DNA of 24,113 nucleotides from Gnetum montanum. Taxonomy: Eukaryota; Streptophyta; Gnetopsida; Gnetales; Gnetaceae. The notes below the pieces were generated by a model. It made no database searches and had not been told where the DNA came from. It saw only the letters and a program-made list of their open reading frames with translations. The stretch covers positions 156,299 to 180,411 of the forward strand of contig MNCI01030368.1 of assembly GCA_015680685.1 (NCBI GenBank), written 5' to 3'. Shown here piece by piece: positions 18,761 to 24,113 of this stretch. The translations under genes and the position numbers were made by a program. Position 1 is the stretch's first letter, and each line of letters starts with the position of its first letter.

Positions 18761-21140
18761 GAATCAACCACTTGTGATTGCAAGGACTTGGTTGGACTAT
18801 TGGCTCTAAAGAAAGGTCTTTTCTTCATGTGGTTGTTGGAACCAATAGTAGGTTAAGAGTTAATAGCCCTCGTGGCGTTACATTGCTATGGCTGGGTAGG
18901 GATTTCACCTTGCATCGCAAGAGCAGGTGGTAGTGGAGCTATTGGTGGAAGAGATGCCGCTAGATGAGAAGGATGATATGCTTGCAAAATATCACCTCTA
19001 GAAGAGGAAGTTCCATAATACTCATGGGCTTGGTAGTAAGGTTGAGGAGTGACGTGACTAATAGAGTCAAGTGGGGAGATTGGCTACCGCACGTAATATC
19101 CATATGGGTCAAGTTGCTAGTAAGGATATTGCTGCCTTGGTGGTGGCATTCCCCATGATTATGGGTGCTACCACTATTGATATTGCGCAATCAATTGTGG
19201 TGGAGTTCCACTAGGATAATATGTTAAGGGTTGGTGGAACTACCTTGGGTTACCTTGAGGATAAGATAACCTTTGAGGTGTTTGCCTTTTGTTTAATCGT
19301 CGGTTGAGTGCATACACCCCAGATTCCTACAAATGTGAGATTATAGGGAAACATCCCTTAGGATGGTCATATTAACATATCTCACATCCACTATCATTGT
19401 TTATTTCCAAATCCACAACCTCTTCAATGATGGCAACTTTTCCCTTACCCTTGCTACATGCATGTTCAGCCTCTTTTTTTTTCTTTTCTCACTACCTTGC
19501 TCTCTAGACTCCTCTACTATTTTAAGAACAGTTTGAAATCTATTGTCTAGGGAATCCCACATTTGGTCTACCTTTGCTAAAACTTCTAATGTCATCTTTT
19601 GGATAGGCAAAGTTTTCCTATTGACCATCTCTTTGAGTGGTGACTCTTCTTTATCCTCACAAAATCTTACTCCCCTCTTCCAAAGGGAAGGATCTTGGTT
19701 ATACTCTTCTGCACTTTCTCTCTTCGGTAGCTCACCTTCTTCCTTAGCAGCTTGCTCCAATAGTCTTTGAATTTGATGGGACCTATGCTCAAATAGTCTC
19801 CCTTGGGCATAAGTCCCAAGGTTTCTTCTTGTTTCATGCCTAAGCCCATCCACAAGATGATGCAGTTGATCCCTTTGCAAATAGCCATGTCTAGGACAAT
19901 GATGTAACAGTGCATAGTATCATCCCATGGCAGCATCCAAGGGTTCATGTCCTCCTTGTTTCTAGCCTTGGATTTGCTTTTGCAAGTTAAACACTCGAGA
20001 GTACGTTTGGTACTTATCGTTGAATAATTCTAACATAATATTCCATCTACGAATAGATTTCAGTTCTAAGAACCAGTACTAGCTTTTTGCTTCTTTAACT
20101 AGTGTCCATGGGCACAACTCAACCTTTTTCCATTCATTATCTATGTTTTGTAAGGCACATGCATCATGGAATGCTTGTAAATGATTTTGAGAATCAGTGT
20201 TGTATCCCCCTTCAAATCGTGGGATATTGTTCATATCTAATCTCTTGATCCTACTATCTTTCTGATGCCTTGTTGGAATTCTAACAACCTCAGTTATGTC
20301 TAACATACATCAAGTAGTGAGTAGGGGTTCATCGTGATTGTCTCATTCATGGCATCTATGATTCCTACGTTGTTCCCTACTCTCCCTTCTTCTATGTCAT
20401 GACTCTCTAGAGTGCCCTTGTCCCCTTTCTTAGCTGTTTTATTTATGACTTCCACTTTGCCTACCTTTATCCCCATGGTCTTTTTCTTTATGACCACAAC
20501 TAGATATTGAAGGAGATGATGAAGGTGTAGAAGAAGGAGAACTGTCACCATGACGGTGTCTACTACCTTTTCTTCTATGGTCTCAGCCCTAATCACTATT
20601 ATGATCAGAATGTCCACCTTTATCATGAGTTCGTGTCCCTTTTTTGGACCCTCTATACCTGTGGGTATCAAAGCCTTAGTTATGAATAGTGGAATGAAGG
20701 TTCTGATACACAACTGCTTGGCCAAAGTCAAGGGGAGGAACATTGTTGTGTGGCCAACTGCTTGAGGTAGGTTCACCACCCTCATTTTTGCTTAAGACAT
20801 GTGGGGCATCCTAGGACCACTTACCCTTCAAAGACTTATGATGTCTCTCTTGTTGCAAGTCCCTTTAACATTCTGCCTCTGTGGGACAGTATTCTCTCAA
20901 GTCGTGGTCTTGCACAACATATTATGCATGTAAGTGTGACATGGCAATTCGTGTGAGAGCATGAAGAGGCATGCTCAGGATTGAACAATCAGGAGGTAAC
21001 ACTATGTTAGCTTCTAAGTCTCACTAATGTAGTTGTTTGTCTTGATGGAGGATAAAGGTGAAGTCTGGTATATACTCATCAGGATGAATATATACCACTC
21101 AAACTTGTTGAGGGACTGGTGGATCAACGTCATGTGTATT
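18761..21140 (-). pseudogene. E2 gag pseudogene (N-terminal part, capsid, zinc knuckle, Pro/Tyr linker)
   Basis: Read right to left on the minus strand: VVYIHPDEYIPDFTFILHQ (about 21090), LKGKWS (about 20830), an Arg/His then Ser/Pro-rich stretch (about 20580-20500), then the capsid core in one frame. MNNIPRFEGGYNTDSQNH and LQAFHDACALQNI (20306-20079), FNDKYQTYSRVFNL, HEPLDAAMG, CPRHGYLQRDQLHHLVDGL, a Lys/Glu-rich stretch and KVDQMWDSLDNRFQTVLKI follow (19880-19401). An A9 run (19474-19482) coincides with a frameshift. In the new frame the zinc-knuckle remnant reads CEIC, a stop, then DHPKGC (about 19385-19345). A Pro/Tyr/Gln-rich linker fills 19320-18770. The capsid core occurs once, unlike in E1. 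The 161-codon frame at 20785-20300 is a wrong-frame shadow. Confidence 0.75.
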
Positions 21141-21322
21141 ACACCGTCGACTATTTCCTTTTTTAGACCTAGGCAATGAGGCACTTTCATATGAAGAAGG
21201 AGACATACTTGTTTGTTCAGTGTGCAATGTATTCTTGTTTATTATTTTCTTAACTAACCCTATGGGTTTGTTCCAATGATGTGAATGATTTCCTATGTTC
21301 TAGTTAGCACACAAACAACTAA
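21141..21322 (-). other. E2 leader between PBS and gag
   Basis: Untranslated leader with nothing recognisable. It includes the reverse complement of TTAGCACACAAACAACTAAG next to the PBS. Confidence 0.4.
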
Positions 21323-21342
21323 GTCCCTAGCAACAGTGCCAA
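21323..21342 (-). promoter_or_regulatory. E2 primer-binding site (tRNA-Asp type)
   Basis: The minus strand reads TTGGCACTGTTGCTAGGGAC, directly after the LTR terminus CTCATCA. It resembles the tRNA-Asp complement with its CpG positions decayed to CA, TG and TA. Confidence 0.7.
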
Positions 21343-22127
21343 TGATGAGCAGCGAGGTACCCCTATGCTCAACCATATGAATACAAGCCTTTCATGCATG
21401 ATCTGGTCGAATTCCAAGGACTATGCACCTTTGTGGAACAAGGATGGGTTGGTTGATCGTTGTCTTCCCAAACTTACTTGTATGTCATGATTGTATGGGT
21501 AAGTAAGCTTGAAGCATATGATTTATATATCTTTTATGTTTTTATGTCCTGTGCTTGTAAGGAAGAAGAGAGATAACTAAGTGATTAATTTATCTTAACT
21601 ACTCATTAACTAAGTTCTAACTAATCCTAACACCAACATCCATTCTGACTTGTCGTACACATCCTAAACTAGTGCAACACTACTAGGATGGCCAAACTCT
21701 AATTGTTACTAGGTTACCAAGTGTTACACGCATGCTCAAAGTGATCATATTGAGTGTAATTTAACAATTTTCTTAATTGATCAAAATGAATTGCTACACT
21801 AATAACATAAATGTAAATTGCATAAAATAAAATAAATGCATAAGGAAATAAAATAAAAGAAATGCGTAAGAAAACAAATCTCAAGTGTTGCAAGGATGAA
21901 TCAAAGAGCTTGTCTTTATTATCGTATACAAGGTGTGCTCAAGTACACAATGCTCGAATAAAGATCCATCCACACTTAGACCTCCTGCTACGAGCACTTG
22001 AGAAATACTCTAACTTTCAAATAGACTACAAGAGTTTTGCTACTTGACTGCTAAAAGACTTCTTCTCAAATTATGCGCCTAGGCACTATATTTATAGGCT
22101 TGGGAGCAACTACTCTAATAATTAGAG
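21343..22127 (-). mobile_element. E2 5' LTR, U3 end truncated
   Basis: It is colinear with 12372-13164 of the 3' LTR (TATA box 22089-22096; AATAAA on minus 21915-21920). It stops after the first CTCTAATAATTAGAG unit at 22127, where E3's LTR starts. About 117 bp (13165-13281 in the 3' LTR) are missing. Many CpGs of the 3' LTR are TG or CA here. Confidence 0.8.
22089..22096 (-). promoter_or_regulatory. TATA box of E2 5' LTR
   Basis: TATAAATA on minus. This LTR would have driven E2 transcription, but most of its upstream U3 array is gone. Confidence 0.55.
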
Positions 22128-22853
22128 TGATGAGCAGTGAGGTACCTCTACACTCAACCATACGAATATGAACATTCACAAATGATCCAGTCGAACTCTG
22201 TGGATAGGCTAGTTGTGGTATCTAGATCATTACACGTTGATTGCAGTTCACTGTCTTCCCACCTAGACTAGTATTTTCTTTGTCACGTTTGGTTTAGTCC
22301 AGAGTGAGGTGTATGATGTGATCCTAATTTAGTGCTACTCAATGGAAGGTAATCTGGATTAAACTAATGAGTAATAGGAAATGAGTCTAAGCTAGCCTAA
22401 GTGCGATGAGCATCCATTCCTTAATCATCCGTACACATCTTGGACCTCGTGCATGACTACTACTGGGATTACCGAGCATAGATCCTAGGTATGCTTCTGG
22501 GTTACCAAGTAGTCACACTTAAATGCTCGTGATTAAGTCGTACTCATTCCACATTTAACAACAGGAATAGTAAATGATGATAAATAAATATTAACTAAGA
22601 AAGCAATAAATAACAAAAATAATTAATAATTAAATTAAACAATTAAACTAAGTAAATACTACAATGATGAAGTAATCTCGATCTTTATTGCCGATCATGT
22701 GCATGTCCAAGTACATCACACTTGAATAAAGGTTCCGTACAATTACAAGCATCACGGCATGCACTGGGAAAATAATCTAACTTCTATGGAAACAAACTTA
22801 AAGAGTCTAGCTACAAATGACAAAAGGATCCTAAATGAGACGAAGGGCCCTCT

Positions 22854-22861
22854 TATTTATA
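22854..22861 (-). promoter_or_regulatory. TATA box of E3 LTR
   Basis: TATAAATA on minus, followed by AGAGGGC; E0 has AGAGGCG at the same place. Confidence 0.6.
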
Positions 22862-22874
22862 GGCCGGGATAGGT

Positions 22875-22922
22875 GGCTGCGTAAACGGGGCCCCGTACGC
22901 AGCCTAGTCGATGCATCGACTA
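22875..22922 (-). promoter_or_regulatory. Two abutting palindromes in E3 U3
   Basis: 22875-22904 is an inverted repeat with 9-bp arms GGCTGCGTA/TACGCAGCC and an inner perfect palindrome CGGGGCCCCG (22886-22895). It abuts a perfect 18-bp palindrome, TAGTCGATGCATCGACTA (22905-22922). Together they form 48 bp between the LTR start and TATA box, unusually GC- and CpG-rich for the window. They could be binding sites for dimeric factors or a cruciform. Confidence 0.7.
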
Positions 22923-22937
22923 AATGACACTTCATGA

Positions 22938-22950
22938 TACCCCCACAACT
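22938..22950 (-). promoter_or_regulatory. E3 polypurine tract
   Basis: AGTTGTGGGGGTA on minus, identical to E2's tract. Confidence 0.75.
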
Positions 22951-24113
22951 GAGTAAAAACTTATCCTCGAGTCAAAGAAGGTGAGGAACAAGCTCAATTG
23001 AATACACAGTGGATAGGTATGGGATTATTGACTGACTAGAAATTTATTCATGTCACAGTGGAGAATTACATAAAATTTGGACACAAACATAGAAGACAAA
23101 ACTTGCAGAACCCATGGGGTTCCCAGTAGCAATGGCTCCTTCATGGGTGCCTTTCCTTTGTCCTATGCATCAGGATTCTGAGATAGATACCATTGAAGAA
23201 GCACCTAATATTTCTCCTCTTCTATTTGAGGATTATGAGCCATCCATACTGATGTTCCAATGTTTGATGGAGTCGGCACTTTTCATGAACACAGCAGCTA
23301 TGGGAACACTTGATTGACCTTGACATGCCATGCTGCAATAGCTGTCATTCCTCTTCATAGGCTTGAGCCCTGACCTTTCCTCCCTTTTCTTGGATAGATG
23401 ATGCAGTAACCAGAGTTTCATGATGGATGCTGAATGATTGCCTTCTACTCTGCATGTTTTGCATGAGTTCCTTGGCCTCTGCCTCCCCGAGGTCGTTCCG
23501 TTGCACCTTGCGAAGGTCCTCCTTGTTGTATTCTTTTAGGGGCCATCTATAATCACACAAAGATCAATTGTTAGGAAGGTTATCTGAAAAAATTTCAATG
23601 ATTTCATACCTTACTCATTGCCTTTAATAAATGCTGAATTCTTTACTTAGTGTGATTCTAAAGTTAGAAATTTTTCAAGTAAATTGCCCTAAAAGTTTAA
23701 TGTCAAACCTAGTTTTGAGGGATGTTTGATAAAATGATGACAAAGGAAAGAATAAATTTGGCAATGAAATACTCGGAGGGTATAAGATGATGTGGTGATG
23801 TGTAACAAGTACAAATTACAAAAGTCATGCAAGTGGGTCCTCCCCAAAGCAGGTTCCAACCTATATGCCCTTGTGTAACCACACCTTAAAATGTTTGTAG
23901 CCACTAGAAGGGTTAAATGTAATCTATACCAATGCAACAAAACACACACATGTTGATACCACCATGATGAGGTATGAATTCAATGTTATACAAGACATGA
24001 GTCACAAATACATGAACAGCGAGATGGAATGAATCAGAGAAGGGATTGTAGAGATTGGAATGTGAGGTAACTGACTCAAGGCACAATGAATCCTGCATGA
24101 AAAGCATGATTAA
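22951..24113 (-). other. E3 post-pol region, no intact gene
   Basis: Next to the PPT, ACTCGAGGATAAGTTTTTAC on minus matches E1 and E2. The conserved block lies at 23833-23849. A GC-richer stretch near 23455-23545 (minus) starts ATG at 23546-23544 after GTGATTATAG and reads MAPKRIQQGG, then a Gly/Arg-rich run (PRGGRGQG), stopping after 33 codons. Its position matches the start of E2's post-pol ORF (13653). An overlapping 71-codon frame (23560-23345) in another frame reads through the same DNA. No host gene is recognised; the other short frames lack support. Confidence 0.5.
23833..23849 (-). other. Conserved 17-nt post-pol block, E3 copy
   Basis: GTGGGTCCTCCCCAAAG on the plus strand is identical to E2 14041-14057. 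In the element's own orientation it is followed by TTGCATGACTTTT, as in E1. Confidence 0.6.

Larger units (their letters stand above)
12372..22127 (-). mobile_element. Degenerate Athila-like Ty3/Gypsy retrotransposon E2
   Basis: This minus-strand element reads, from right to left: 5' LTR (21343-22127, U3 end truncated), PBS (21323-21342), gag, linker, protease, RT, RNase H remnant, integrase, post-pol, PPT (13282-13294) and 3' LTR. It is the same family as E1: gag, protease, RT, integrase and post-pol align in order. Frames are less damaged than in E1, but stops and shifts remain. Three N characters (14810, 16523, 16642) show assembly patches. Its left end cuts E1's LTR, suggesting E2 inserted into E1. 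Confidence 0.85.
22128..22937 (-). mobile_element. E3 3' LTR (810 bp)
   Basis: The plus strand begins TGATGAGCAGTGAGGTACCTC and reaches the PPT at 22938. On its own strand it starts TCATGAAG where the family has TGATGA, so the terminal TG appears mutated. The TATA box is at 22854-22861 and AATAAA (minus) at 22684-22689, 172 bp apart. Body sequence resembles E0. Confidence 0.8.
22128..24113 (-). mobile_element. 3' end of Ty3/Gypsy element E3 (runs off the window)
   Basis: A minus-strand 3' LTR, PPT and about 1.16 kb of post-pol DNA are visible; gag and pol must lie to the right. The LTR starts exactly at E2's truncated U3, suggesting E3 inserted into E2's 5' LTR. CpG-rich palindromes in U3 and less TG/CA decay suggest E3 is the youngest of the three. 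Confidence 0.75.

Noticed and set aside
20300-20785. 161-codon minus-strand ORF with hydrophobic runs, resembling a membrane protein
   Set aside because: It overlaps the gag Arg/Ser-rich region in a different frame from the one that aligns with E1. The Leu/Ile/Val content comes from reading the Ser/His codons out of frame.
23345-23560. Captured host gene exon in E3 (charged, coiled-coil-like 71-codon frame)
   Set aside because: No family is recognised. The same DNA reads a Gly/Arg-rich start in another frame that lines up in position with E2's post-pol ORF, so an element origin is more likely.

Overview
The window looks like heterochromatic, repeat-rich DNA from a plant nuclear genome, most likely an angiosperm. 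I see no intact host gene. Almost everything belongs to one family of old Ty3/Gypsy LTR retrotransposons. Three things place the family in or near the Athila lineage: a primer-binding site (PBS) matching the 3' end of tRNA-Asp, the protease motif DLGSS-NLI, and the reverse transcriptase motif FLDGYSGYNQI. This lineage call rests on recalled family motifs, not on a search.

Layout. (1) 1-897 is a plus-strand LTR (E0) whose left edge lies at or just beyond the window. No PBS follows it, so it is a 3' LTR or a solo LTR. (2) 898-2010 is non-coding DNA with a roughly 165-bp direct repeat and a tRNA-derived SINE (1711-1862) flanked by a 17-bp target-site duplication. (3) 2011-12371 is element E1 on the plus strand: 5' LTR, PBS, broken gag with an in-frame 567-bp duplication, broken pol, about 2 kb of non-coding post-pol DNA, and a 3' LTR cut short at its end. 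(4) 12372-22127 is element E2 on the minus strand, with 3' LTR at left and 5' LTR plus PBS at right. It abuts the truncated end of E1's LTR. (5) 22128-24113 is the 3' end of element E3, also minus strand. It abuts the truncated U3 end of E2's 5' LTR and runs off the window. The simplest history is nested insertion: E2 into E1's 3' LTR, then E3 into E2's 5' LTR.

Gene content follows the usual order gag (capsid, zinc knuckle, Pro-rich linker), protease, RT, RNase H and integrase. Every frame carries stops and shifts, so no element looks autonomous. E2 keeps the RT MDD motif and an integrase D-D-x35-E triad. E1 has lost the second Asp of MDD and the second integrase Asp. The LTRs share a U5 terminus, a TATA box, and (in five of six) an AATAAA about 172-179 bp downstream. 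Their U3 repeats and palindromes differ from element to element.

The assembly is patched: six single-N characters mark joins. Three separate directly repeated contig ends, two bracket an inverted 118-bp copy, and one hides a gap in integrase. I found no convincing undescribed defence system or metabolic cluster. The best leads are the gag duplication, the U3 palindromes, a conserved post-pol block, and a post-pol ORF that stops on the LTR's first codon.
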